Positions 32,311-43,275 of a stretch of 64,000 bases of DNA are shown here, one piece after another. The notes under the pieces were generated by a model. The model made no database searches. It worked only from the letters and a program-made list of their open reading frames with translations, and was not told the DNA's origin. The DNA is taken from NCBI GenBank assembly GCA_020310875.1, contig CM035407.1, positions 200,016,325 to 200,080,324 on the forward strand, in the 5' to 3' direction. The stretch's first letter is position 1. Each line of letters begins with the position of its first letter. This DNA comes from Ceratopteris richardii. Taxonomy: Eukaryota; Streptophyta; Polypodiopsida; Polypodiales; Pteridaceae. The translations under genes were made by a program, and so were the position numbers.

Positions 32311-34992
32311 CTATCCGGAAGTAGAAGAAAGACGTGCTGAATGCTTGGCCTTGTAATGTGGCCCTATCATGCATACTTTGGATCTCGACAACTCCTCATG
32401 TGTGCAATTGGATTTTGTAGCTCTATGCATACAAGTTGCGGGATCCTTCTGCACCCAAATCTGCTTCATTTGGTGGGGATGTATTTCCTTCGGAACCTTC
32501 TTGCTAAACGTGATTCTTCCCTTATAGTGCGTTTGCTCTATCTGCTTTTGGAATTGCGGTTTTCCTTGTGTTGCAGCTGCAGACTCCTTCTTTTTCCAAT
32601 AGGTCTTCTTTCTTGGCTGATGTGCCTGTTGACCATGTTGATGGTGATTGCCCTTCTGAGGATGCTCATTGTTTTGGTTGGTCGTCCTTGAAGTACATGA
32701 CTTTGGGATCCATATTTGTGTTCGATCCGGTTGTGCAGTTATCAGTTTCCTTGGGATCCATATGCTAGTGAGTCGTGGTTGACTGAAGTGTTCGAAATTC
32801 TTTGTCTTCTTACTCGATTTGACATGCTGATGTCGAAGACTTTTCTGTTGCTGAAGATATGCCTTCTTTTGATCCTTCCTTATCCAAGCTAGTGTAGAAT
32901 GTGGAATAGGGTATACTTTCATAGGTGTAGACTTCAATTCTTGCAAAGGAGTATTCTCTCTTGTGCATTGTGTTTCACTGGGCTTGATTTCATGTTTCTG
33001 TGCACTCTTGTGACTCTCTATACTCAAAGATGGAATGCACACAGAACTCACGGTATTCTCACATGAAGTACTTGACGATGGGGTTTCTATAGTGCTAGTG
33101 AACTTACAATCATGACTTTGTTCATTGGAATGAACTTCTGGCTCTATATTAGCGGCTTTGAGTGGTCGTTCGTCTAGCAAACTAAATACCTCACGAGGTC
33201 CTATTCTGGCAGAGATGTATCCTAAAGCCAATTGAATGGTTACCTCATATTCATAGATCCAATCTTGACCTAACACAACATCTTCAAGCAGATCCTGGTC
33301 CTGACACACTAAGAGTCTCTGCTCCATAGTGTTGTTCCCCATATGTAAAGGTAAAGTTATCTCACCTATACATTGAGTGATTTTTCCTCCTATTCCTATT
33401 AGTTGTGCCTTCGATGGGCGTAACTCCTCTTTAAGTCTCTGAGACAAAGAAAATCTGATGCAGCTTATGGCTGCTCCTGTGTCTATGAGAGCATCCACTA
33501 AGTGGTACTCTTTTCGTCCTGCTCCCAGATTCAAATATGGTTGTTGTCTTTGTTGCCCTGAGTTCTCAGTGGCTCTAAAATTAGCCATTGGGATGAGTGC
33601 TTCTCCTACTCGATATCTCTCGTCTCTTTCTCTCATCCACTCCTTCCGTTTTCTGATACGTTCTAGGGCTTCCTGTCTCGCTTCTTCTCGTATTCGTTCT
33701 TCTTCCTTTTTCCTACTTTGAGCTCCTAACAGTCGCGCTAGCATTTGATCAGTCAAAGGCTCCATGAATCTTTTCACTCTGCATCCACTGATGTAGTTGG
33801 GAAGAATGTCTCCGTCTAGTGTGGCGAGATTGACTGCACCACTAGTAGAGATTCGATTTATAATCAGGGGTCCATATCCGCGTTTTTGTAGCTTCTTTGC
33901 ATGTTGTTTGAGGGTGTATACTAGGACTAAGTCGCCTTCTTTTAGTCCCTTGTCTTTTATATGTGAATCATAATATGCCTTTTGTCTCCGTTTAGCGGCA
34001 TAAATGCCTGCTACAGCTTGCAATCTAGTCTCGTGCAGCTTTTCAATTTGATCTAATTGCTGAGATAATTCATGACCGTTCCACTCATATTGCTGGGCCA
34101 CTTTCAATGTAGGGACTAAGAAGTCAATTGGCAAAATTGCATTCTGCCCATACACTAGGTTGAAAGGTGTAGTTCCAATGGCCGTTTTATATGCCACTCG
34201 GAAGGCCCAAACTGCGTGATGTAATTGTTTGTCCCAATCTGACCTTCCCTTATTGACAATCTTTGTCAATACAGTACATAGTACCTTGTTGGAACTTTCA
34301 GCTTGTCCGTTAGCTTGAGGGTGGTATGGGGCTGATTTTTTATGAATCACAAGAAAGTCATTCATTAGCGACTCAATGACCTCGTTTAGGAAATGCGTTC
34401 CTCGATCACTCACTATCTCAATCGGTAGTCCAAAGCGTGTGAAAATGTGCTCAAAGAGAAATTTTGCTGTGGTTTGAGCATCATTCTTTCTAGTGGCTTT
34501 TGCTTCTACCCACTTGGTTAAGTAGTCGGTGGCCACTATGATGTACTCCGCATGTGATCCTTTGGCCGGTGGATTGATAGGTCCTATGAAGTCAATCCCC
34601 CACTTGGTAAATGCTCTTGCACAAACCATCGGTCTTAAAGGCATGTCGTCTCTTCGAATGGGATATTTCGCTCTCTGGCATGTTTCGCAGCTTCTCACAT
34701 ATGTCTCCGCATCCATATGTAGAGTTGGCCACCACAAGCCTGCAAAGAGAATCATCTTGACCGTTCTGTCTGCTGAGAAATGTCCTCCCGCAGCTCCTGC
34801 GTGTGCCATTTCTAAGACAGAGAGATATTCGTTTTCATGAATGCACATTCTTAGTTGGTTATCTTTTCCGCGTTTAAAGAGTTGTTTTCCTATGATGGCA
34901 TAATCCTTACTCTGTTCTTCAAGAGCCCGTTTCCTTGCTAAGGTAGCTCCGTCAGGGTACTCTCGAGTTTTCAAGAACTTTACTAGAGGCAT
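32311..34992 (-). CDS. Element B integrase (zinc module 2, core), second retropepsin-like domain and Trp-motif tail
   Basis: 893 codons. In order: an HHCC zinc module (HAGAAGGHFSADRT...CETCQRAK, about 34690-34830), the DDE core (KWGIDFIGPINPP, FGLPIEIVSDRGTHFLN, APYHPQANGQAESSNKVL), a GTTPFNLVYGQ stretch, an integrase C-terminus (GDLVLVYTLKQHAKKLQKRG, YGPLIINRIS), and a Lys/Glu/Arg helix. Then comes a retropepsin-like fold: LVDALIDTGAAISC (DTG near 33475), IGGKITQCIGEITLPLHMG and VVLGQDWIYEYEV (about 33230-33510). The last 200 residues are basic and Gln-rich with repeated IWIPRK, IWIPKS and IWVQKD motifs. A retropepsin-like domain after integrase is not the usual Gypsy order and recurs in C, D and E. 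Confidence 0.88.
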   Translation of the reverse strand: MPLVKFLKTREYPDGATLARKRALEEQSKDYAIIGKQLFKRGKDNQLRMCIHENEYLSVLEMAHAGAAGGHFSADRTVKMILFAGLWWPTLHMDAETYVRSCETCQRAKYPIRRDDMPLRPMVCARAFTKWGIDFIGPINPPAKGSHAEYIIVATDYLTKWVEAKATRKNDAQTTAKFLFEHIFTRFGLPIEIVSDRGTHFLNEVIESLMNDFLVIHKKSAPYHPQANGQAESSNKVLCTVLTKIVNKGRSDWDKQLHHAVWAFRVAYKTAIGTTPFNLVYGQNAILPIDFLVPTLKVAQQYEWNGHELSQQLDQIEKLHETRLQAVAGIYAAKRRQKAYYDSHIKDKGLKEGDLVLVYTLKQHAKKLQKRGYGPLIINRISTSGAVNLATLDGDILPNYISGCRVKRFMEPLTDQMLARLLGAQSRKKEEERIREEARQEALERIRKRKEWMRERDERYRVGEALIPMANFRATENSGQQRQQPYLNLGAGRKEYHLVDALIDTGAAISCIRFSLSQRLKEELRPSKAQLIGIGGKITQCIGEITLPLHMGNNTMEQRLLVCQDQDLLEDVVLGQDWIYEYEVTIQLALGYISARIGPREVFSLLDERPLKAANIEPEVHSNEQSHDCKFTSTIETPSSSTSCENTVSSVCIPSLSIESHKSAQKHEIKPSETQCTRENTPLQELKSTPMKVYPIPHSTLAWIRKDQKKAYLQQQKSLRHQHVKSSKKTKNFEHFSQPRLTSIWIPRKLITAQPDRTQIWIPKSCTSRTTNQNNEHPQKGNHHQHGQQAHQPRKKTYWKKKESAAATQGKPQFQKQIEQTHYKGRITFSKKVPKEIHPHQMKQIWVQKDPATCMHRATKSNCTHEELSRSKVCMIGPHYKAKHSARLSSTSG

Positions 34993-35046
34993 GCTCCACC
35001 TTGGTGCTATTGTAGAATAGCATAATGTAGAGTTCTCGTCTGGGAT

Positions 35047-36714
35047 TTATTCTTGACAGGTTTGACAGGTTGACACATGGTTATGTGCATCTCGTTGCAT
35101 GGTTGGCCAATATATACCAAATCTCTTGAGAGTTTGCCACGTTCCATTTGCATTCAAATGAGTGTTCCATTGGTTTATGTGTGCTTTCTGAAGCCACATT
35201 TCTTGTTCCCCTTCTTCCACGCATCTCATCAGCAGTCCGCTTGAATCCTGGCGGTACAAACTTCCAGCAATAATGTGAAGGTTTTTGGTCCTCCAGAGAT
35301 CTTGCTTTTGGTTTGGCGTGATCCCATCTTTAGGTCCATGTGTAAGTATCGGGATCAATTTTTCGGCCCATTGAGGACATACTTCCATGTTAAAAAGATA
35401 AGTATCTGGCAAATCATCAGGAACTCCTATGGGTGGTTCTCCATGGGTCATACGAGATAAGTGGTCTGCCCTTATGTGGGTGTTTCCTTTCTTGACTATT
35501 ACCTCAAAATCAAATTCCATTAGCAATAAAAACCATCGTACTAGTCGTCCTGTATTGCAAGGCTTGTTGACTAAGTACAATAGGGCTTGATGATCAATGA
35601 AGAATTTGAACTTGTTTGCCAGTAAGTAATGTCTAAATTTCTTGACTGCGTATACCATCCCTAGGCCTTCTCTCTCCGTAGTAGTATAATTGCATTCCGC
35701 TTGATTTAACTGTCTACTGGCATAGGCTATCGGGTGGTCTAATTTTCCTGTATCAGCTGGTTGAGCTAAGATGCAACCAATGGCAAACTTGGAAGCATCA
35801 ACATGGATGTGAAACGGCTTATTCTAGTTGGGGACTCGAAGGATGGGTGCTGAACTCAATCGATTCTTTAACTCATTAAAAGCTTTTTCGCATTCTTCGG
35901 TCCAATTGAATAGAGTCAATAATGCATAAAGAGGTCTAGCAATTATGGCGTACATATGTATGAATCTTCGATAGTAACCACAATGTCCCATAAATGCTTG
36001 AACTTCTTTAGCAGTTTTAGGTCTTGGTAAATCCAAAATGACTTTAATTTTGTCTTCATCTGTGGAAATTCCATTCTTAGAAACAATATGTCCTAAGATT
36101 TTCCCTTGTCGCACCATGAAGACACATTTTTCAGGATTGAGGCATACTCGATATTGTCGACATTTAGCAAAAATCTTTTCAAGTTCAGGGATGTGCTCTG
36201 ATCGTATAGCTGAATATGTACAAAGATCGTCCACGTATACCTCCATGCTTTTTCTCAGAAATTCCTTGAACACATGACACATCAATCTTTGGAATGTAGC
36301 TGGGGCATTCGTTAAACCAAAAGGCATGACTCTAAAGGCGTATACTCCCCATTCAGTGGCAAATGCAGTCTTATGTTGGTCCTCAGGAGCAATAGCTACC
36401 TGATTATACCCTGAAAAGCCATCCAGAAAGCTATAAACTTCCTTCCCTGCTACCCTTTCCAAGAGATGATCAGTGATTGGTAAGGGATAGCTATCCCTTA
36501 TGGTTGCGGCGTTCACTTTCTTCAAATTGATGCACACTCTTAACTTTCCATTCTTCTTTGGTACAACCACCAAGGGTGACACCCATTCAGTGTGCTCAAT
36601 TTCGTAGATGAATCCAGCATCTAATAACTTATCTATTTCTTCTTTTATCTTGGCTGAATACACATCATTATAAGTATATGGTCTCTGTTTCGAAGGTTTG
36701 GCCTCGGATGTCAT
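35047..36714 (-). CDS. Element B reverse transcriptase, RNase H and integrase zinc module 1
   Basis: Reverse transcriptase: [69 protein letters not shown] and the catalytic EVYVDDLCTYS box (YVDD-like VDDL), then FMGHCGYYRRFIHMYA. RNase H follows (FRHYLLANKFKFFIDHQALLY, IRADHLSRM). The stretch ends with a first HHCC-like module (AHINQWNTHLNANGTWQTLK...CQTCQE, about 35050-35180). A second HHCC module opens the next coding stretch, so the element has two in a row. I see no second RNase H of the Tat aRH kind. Fossil status: nearly whole region. Confidence 0.9.
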
Positions 36715-36801
36715 GGGGATTCTATGCGCACATATAGATGGATCTACTCCTTTTAAGTCCTTATAAGTCCAAGCAAAGACATCCCGGTATTCTCTTATGA
36801 G

Positions 36802-39800
36802 TCAAATTAACTCTTGTTCTTCTTCCGCTGAGACATCCTGTCCTATGAAGGTACATCGTTCCTCTCCTCCTTCCATAGTTACAACTATTTTCTTGGTTTG
36901 TTCCTTATTATCATATGCTATTCCAGGTTGTGCTTCTCTTTTAGGCATTTGAATAGCAATTTTCCTCTCTTCCACTTCATATTTTTTAAAATGGGCTGGT
37001 ACCTCAAATTGGTCTTGGAGTTTGTTTTCTTCATCTTCTAATTCCCTTTCAACTTCTAATTCCCCTTTTTGTGTGAGTTCTTTATGTTTTTCATTGGCCG
37101 TGATCTCTATGTTGGTGGTACCAATCCCTAGATCCATGGGTTCTGGTTCCATTTCAATGCTCTCGTAGTCCTCCTTCCAGTCTTTCTCAATCACTTCTCC
37201 TTCTTCTGCCTCCTGAAGGACTACCATATACAAACTAACATCATAACCCTCTTCATCGATACATTCGTTCATGGTCACTACTTCTTCATTTACACAGACA
37301 TCGAGGGTGGCTAAGATTTCCATCCAACCGTGAGGTTCGAATTCTTCGTCCGGAAATACTTGTGGCATATAGGCTGGATCTTGTACGGATCTCACTATTC
37401 CTTGTTTTTGCTGCCATCCCTTTCTTCTCTCTTCTTCCTTCTTTGCAGCTTGACATATCCATAGATGAGTGTCCTCGTTCATCCAGGATTGATCACTAGA
37501 ACCTGCACTATGAATAGATTGATCGTCTTCCTCTTTGTGGATTTGATTCCATTGCAGAGGTGGCACATCTTGATACGTGTATGTATGTAGGTTTATCCTA
37601 GTGGTGGTTCCTGCATGTTGTAGGTACACTGCATCTTTTCCCCAATCTTGTACGACCTTTAGCTGTCTCATGAAAGGCCTTCCTAAGATCATTTCATAAT
37701 TGCTTGGCCTTTCGAAGTGACAAATTGCTAAAGTATGTTCAAATTCTACTCCACACGTGGTGAAGACTACTCGTTCCAACAATCCTAAGGGTCTCTCCGT
37801 ATGTCCATCTGCCATTTGTATTTTCATGCGTGTTGGTCTTAATGCTGGTTGTCCCCATTTCTCCCAAATTTCTTTGGTAGCAATGCCGACACCAGCTCCT
37901 GAATCTAGTATGGCTTTGGTAGTGTAACCCCTATAGGTGATTGGAAGACATGTATTTCCTTCATCTCCTTCGCTAAAGTCTCCTACTTTATCCACTGGAA
38001 TTCTCACTGTTTTCACTTCGTCAGCTACTTCTTCCTTTTCCTCCTTGACTTCCCATTGATTGATCAATTTCTCTTTTAAATGTGGTTTTACCTTTAACAG
38101 TTCCTCGAATGTTAGGGTACATGGGATTTTCACCTCTCTAAGACGTTGTATGATCTCCGATGTTTGAACTGATGGATTCGTTTCTCGTCTCGTTATTGAT
38201 GGAATGCGATACAATTCTGAGTTGTGCTCGTACTCCCCGGTGTAGTTGGGTAGTTCCTTTACATCTTCCTCTTCTTTGTCACTTGCATCCATTGGAAAAA
38301 TTTCTTCTGAATTGAGTTCAGGTATTGAACCCTCTATTTCGTTTTCTGCTTCTAATTCTTCAAAGGGCGGTTCCATTCCTTCTACCTTTTTCCACTTGTC
38401 CTCTTGAACTTGTGCCCATAGATCCTTAGTCCAGTCTCCTTCTATTTCAGGGACTATGGATCCTTCCTTTCTCTCAATACCAATTTCATCATTCAGAGGT
38501 CTATTTACTTCAGGCTTTTCCTGAGTGTTTAGGCACTCTTGGAATTTTTCTTCGGAAATTCGGTTGTTTGGTAAAGGTGATGCGGGTTTTTCTAATGTTT
38601 GTTGGGCAACTTCTATCAATTTTTTGCAGATTTCCAGTCTTTCTTTCTCTAAGTCGCCTCTCGGATACTCTCTCTCATGTTGCTCTATGGTAGGTCCTGC
38701 TTTTATTCTCGCCTTGTATGCCTGAATCCACATGGCTAATTCTTCGGGCCTTGGGTCTGCTAATACTGATCCTACCTCCTCACTTTTATTCTCATTTTTA
38801 TTTTCTTCTTCCACTTGCGGTTCTTTTGTTGATTTCTGTTTACTCTTTTCGTTTTCCTTCTTTTGTAATAACTTTTTTTCTTTTATCCTGTCTCTCCGGT
38901 TCTTCCATCTTTGTGACCTTTTACTGGCGATACTTCTTTCTATCTCTTCGGAGTCTTCCGCTCTGTGAGGGATGGGTGTATTTCCCTCTTTGTCACTTTG
39001 ATTACTTTCGTCTGTTTTATTAGGGTTCTCTCTAGCCTTGGCTCTTGTTATAGCTTTTAAAGGTACGGTGTACTCTTTGTCGCTCCCTGATGATTCAATC
39101 ACTTCTATCACATTAATCTGCACGTTAGATGTGACTTTGTTGGGGTTCTTAGGACAATCTCTGAAAAGATGTTCCTTACCACAATCGCTACAGTAGCCTT
39201 CCCAAATTCGTTGTGGTGGTGGTGGGTTTGGTAATGTGCATTCTCTAATATAGTGGTCACCTCCACATCTGTAGCATGGTCCTCTGGGTACAGGCTGTCT
39301 ATTCATAGGTCGAGGTGGCATGGTTGCTCTAGGAGCTGTGTACATTAAGGGCACATAATCCTGCTCGTGTCCGTATGAGCTGTCTGATATTTCCATGCCA
39401 TAAGCATATGGGTCATACTGTTGCCCATATTCTGTTACCGCGCTTTCATAACCAGGGTATGTTCCTTGACTAGGTTCGTAAAATGAGTCATATGGGTCAC
39501 TACTAGTCAAAGGAGTGGCTGGTACTATTGCTCTCTCTAGGTTTTCCTCTGGTTGCGCTATCTTAACTGGGACAACGTTCTGAGGGTGGGGCGGTTGTTG
39601 TCCTAGCACTGGTTGAGGTTGCGTATATCCCTGATATGCGTATGGTCGTGATATTGGTGCCTGCGGCTGATATGAGGGATATCTAAAGGCTTCTCCTCCC
39701 TGCTGGTTCTGCGGGTATCCAAATGGTCTCACATAAGGCTGGGTGGGTCTGGTTTGCCTATTGTAAGGGCAGTTCTCGGTGCTATGGTTTGTGTATCTCT

Positions 39801-41631
39801 GCTCTATACTGCAATATTGTAGCGGTCCGGGGACAAAGGGTCTATGAGGAGCATAGGCAGGTGGTGGGACTACTCCCCTAGTACACAAATGAGAAGGATG
39901 ATCTCCTCCGCACTGCATACATCTTCTAAGCATAGGCATTCTCATAGGATTGGTGGGATAATTCCTCTGTCCTTGAACATTCAGTTTTTTTGCTAACAAG
40001 TCGGCAATTTCCTCTACGTTGTTTTTGGGGTTTGATGTGCTACTTGTTGACTCTTCGCTTTTCAAACTACCTTGGGGTATTTTCAAGTCTTCTGCAAGGT
40101 TATCTTCTAGGTCTATACATTCCTTCATACACTCTTGCAAGGTTTGAACTCTCTTTACGTACACTAATGACCTCAAGGTTCCGTTCAACAGTCCTTCTAA
40201 GAACAATGATACCATTTTGTTTTGCGTCGGTCTCTCTTCTACGGGGCATCTATCCACATACTGCTTGAATCTCCTTGCTGCCAATCTTACTGACTCGGTA
40301 GGGACTTGTTTGAAGCTGTGGATTAATGACGAAGAATTGTTTTTAATTCCAGATTTGGTAAATTCTTCAATCATTTCTTGATATACCTGCTCCATGTTCT
40401 GAAAGGTATTCGGGTCCAATGGCTGAAACTAGGCCAAAGCTGTGTCTGACAAGGTAAGACCAAAGGACTCATATTGAATCATGAAGTCATCTACCTGCTC
40501 GGCTCTAACTACTTGTTTAAATTCTGCTATGTGATTATAGGGTTCACTAGAGCCATCATAATGATTTCTCATGCACTTGGCGACTTGGATCGGCCTTAGC
40601 CTCCTTCCTGCTTCAGGTTGTCTAGGCATTACAGGGTAATTTGGTCTTCCTATTGGTATGCCTGGTCCTCTCACTACCTGTGGTCTGACTGGAGCATGAA
40701 CTCCATGTCTTGGGTCTATAGCTGGTTGTGGCCGATAGTTAGGATTAATGGCAGGCAATGCAAATTGTACATGTGGTCTGACGGGGATTTGGGTTTGTTG
40801 TGTTTGTTGTGTTTGTCCCGACTGTTGATATGAATCCTTTTGAGAAGTTCCAAGTGGATTCCGTGAAGTAGTGGCTTGGTCTCTAGGGGGGAACACTGGG
40901 ATGTTCTGATATTTCAACTCAGCTCTCTCTAATTCTGTTATTGGCCAATATCTTCTGTGATTTTTGTCCAAATATGTGATGATGGTGGGGAACTCAGGGT
41001 CTTGCAACTCATAGATGGTAACTGGATTAGGAGCAGCTTCCCATATAGAGGAATGGGCTCTGAGCAGGTACTCCATCCCGTTGATCAAATATACATCTAT
41101 TAGAGTGTCATCCTGGGGAATTAGGTCTCCTCTCCAAGGTTTAGTAATTGTAGATCTCCCTCTAGGAGTAGTTTGTTGCTCTTCGTTTCCACATCCATTT
41201 AAACTTGAAGCATTATTTTCCTCACCATGCTCATTAATGATTTCCGGGTGTTCGGTGACCATGTATTGAATATCTTGTTTGTCCATGTACAGTCCTCCTA
41301 CATATTTGACGGCTGGTCTAGGCACGATGTATGCTTCTGAAGCCTTCCTCAGTCTGGCCACCGATCTGTTTAGACCATCCAAATAGATAGGGATCTCATT
41401 GTGGTTGGTGTTCACATACTCTAAGGAAGTTCTGTATTCTCCCTCAATGATGGACATCTGGCCAATCATAGGTGCAGCATTTTGCATATCCTCTGAAGCC
41501 ATGGGGATTTCTCCTTCTGACTCACTGGAGGTCTCAGAATAGTGTGAACGGCTACTTGGTTCGGCTACACTCCCTACGGAAGAGATTACACTTCTTCGGC
41601 TTCCTAGGGTTCTTCCGGATCTCAGGTTCAT
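36802..41631 (-). CDS. Element B gag, nucleocapsid with several Cys/His knuckles and first retropepsin
   Basis: The N-terminus reads MNLRSGRTLGSRRSV, a typical Athila/Tat gag opening. A Pro/Gln-rich region (about 40700-40850) precedes the capsid core, which includes SSSLIHSFKQVPTESVRLAARR. Three knuckles CMQCGGDHPSHLC, CYRCGGDHYIREC and CSDCGKEHLFRDC share the spacing C-x2-C-x3-H-x4-C, one residue tighter than the common x4 form; a fourth cluster (CSIEQRYTNHSTENC) is looser. After about 350 acidic and Lys-rich residues comes the first retropepsin: TTKAILDSGAGVGIATK with the DSG loop (near 37890), MADGHTERPLG and EMILGRPFMRQL. The C-terminus is again acidic. The long charged linkers make this gag-protease region unusually large (about 1600 codons in all). 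Confidence 0.88.
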
Positions 41632-43250
41632 TCACCTCTAAGCTCTGATCAGTCTTTGTTAACCTTTTAGCCTTTGGCACCCTTCACTCTGAGTTAGAAA
41701 TATAGGAAGAATTTTGGCTAAAGATTGACTGAAATTCACTTGTCAAGTCACGATACTTCGCCTCCAAAATCCACGATCTCTGGCTACAGACGATACTTGG
41801 AACTGGCGATACTCACCCTCCGACGATACACGATGCCTGACCCTCACGATCGCCGACAAAACGATCGCTGGCCAAAGATCTTTGACCAAACGATACTTGA
41901 TGGACACGATACACGATATCTGAGTGAAAACGATATACGATACCTGAGTCCAGACGATACACGATATTTGATCGCAGACGATACTTGATCTTCGGGAGAA
42001 AACGATCCACGATACTTTCCCAAACGATCTTTGGCAAAACGATCTCTGGACTCAACGATCTTTGGTCAAAACGATACACGATCGACGATACTTGGTTCAA
42101 AACGATACGCGATCGCTGGTAAGTATCGCGATCTCTGAGACGCGATACACGATACTTGGACCAAACGATACACGATCTCTGTTAATACGATACTTGGTTA
42201 ACGATACACGATACTTAATAAGTATCGCGATCTTCAGGCCACGATACACGATATTTGACGACAACGATACTTGACACACGATACTCGACCAAACGATTGA
42301 CGATCTTTGGCAAGTATCGCGATCTTTGAACCAAACGATACACGATCGCTAATCCAAACGATACACAACCAACGATATCTGACCGAAACGATACCGATCT
42401 TTAATCCCAACGATCGACGATCTTTGGCAAGTATCGCGATCTCTGGAACACGATACTTGAGCCAAACGATACACGATCTTTGGGCTCAAACGATCTCTGA
42501 TCGAAACGATACCGATATTAGGGAAATATCGCGATACTCGACCACAGGAGTCCACGATACTTGACAGGTATCGCGATACTCGACCGCAGGAGCAAAAACG
42601 ATACTTGACCCTTTTTCAAATTTTTGCAAATGTTTTTGAGGTTTTGATTTTTCCCCCTTGCTCACCTAGCTCTTCTCTCTTATCCTCACTCACTGTATCA
42701 ATCAACATACAACTTTTTTCCCCCTGAAAGTTCTAACGATACTCAGCGCAGATCATTTTTCTCTCCTAATTTGATTTGCTTGAGAAGTTTTGATTGGAAT
42801 GATAGGCTAGCTTACCTTGGTAGCACCTAGAGCCTCTTTGTCAAACTCCCTTGCTCTGTGCAACCCCAACTTGCTTGTATACTCTCTCACGATCGCTGGC
42901 GCTGCTCACGATACTCGACACTGGCACTCACGATACTTGCCTAAACAAGTGACTTGCAAAATGAAATTTTTTGGCTTTTATAGTTGGAAGTTTCTAGCTT
43001 ACAGAAAGGAAATTTTTTTGAACAAAACTAAAACCTACTCTAATGATTTAGTCCACTCTCTACTCACTCCTACTCTACTCCTTCTACTCTCTTCCCTAAT
43101 CTATCAACTCACTACACACACTCCAAGAATGAGAAGTAGCAAGTGCGTCTGAAAATGACTTACCAAAGAAGAGAAGATTTCCACTCCTCCACTTACTTCA
43201 ATGCAAAAAGCTACTTACCATCACACGAATGCCTCGATTTGATTCGTCAC
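41632..43250 (-). repeat. Element B untranslated leader with dense CGAT-word repeats
   Basis: The leader between primer site and gag has no long frame on the element strand. Between about 41750 and 42605 I count roughly 60 occurrences of CGAT, mostly as ACGATAC, ACGATCT, CACGATAC or CGCGATAC, often doubled as ACGATACACGATAC and separated by 5-20 bp of TTGGCC/TTGAAC-like filler. By chance about 3-4 would be expected in that length. A few more copies lie near 42735 and 42890-42950. The LTR holds one relative (ACGATACTTGG near 43510). The spacing is irregular, so this is an amplified word rather than a clean satellite. Confidence 0.85.
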
Positions 43251-43268
43251 TCCCCGGCAACGGCGCCA
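43251..43268 (-). promoter_or_regulatory. Element B primer binding site, tRNA-Asp type
   Basis: The minus strand reads TGGCGCCGTTGCCGGGGA, seven bases inside the 5' LTR. This is the primer site of many plant Athila/Tat elements and fits the 3' end of tRNA-Asp; the tRNA identity is from general knowledge, not from an alignment here. Confidence 0.85.
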
Positions 43269-43275
43269 AAAAGTG

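Noticed and set aside
38718-39023. Plus-strand Phe/Leu-rich frame as a membrane protein
   Set aside because: It is the complement of the acidic and Lys-rich gag linker of element B.
41725-42564. Short frames on both strands of the CGAT-rich leader as coding
   Set aside because: The Asp-Thr-Arg-Tyr and Val-Tyr-Arg repeats in the translations simply mirror the repeated word; no relatives elsewhere in the window.
41750-42605. CGAT-rich repeats as a CRISPR array
   Set aside because: No constant repeat length, no unique spacers of fixed size, no cas genes, and a eukaryotic retroelement context. It is an amplified word in a leader.
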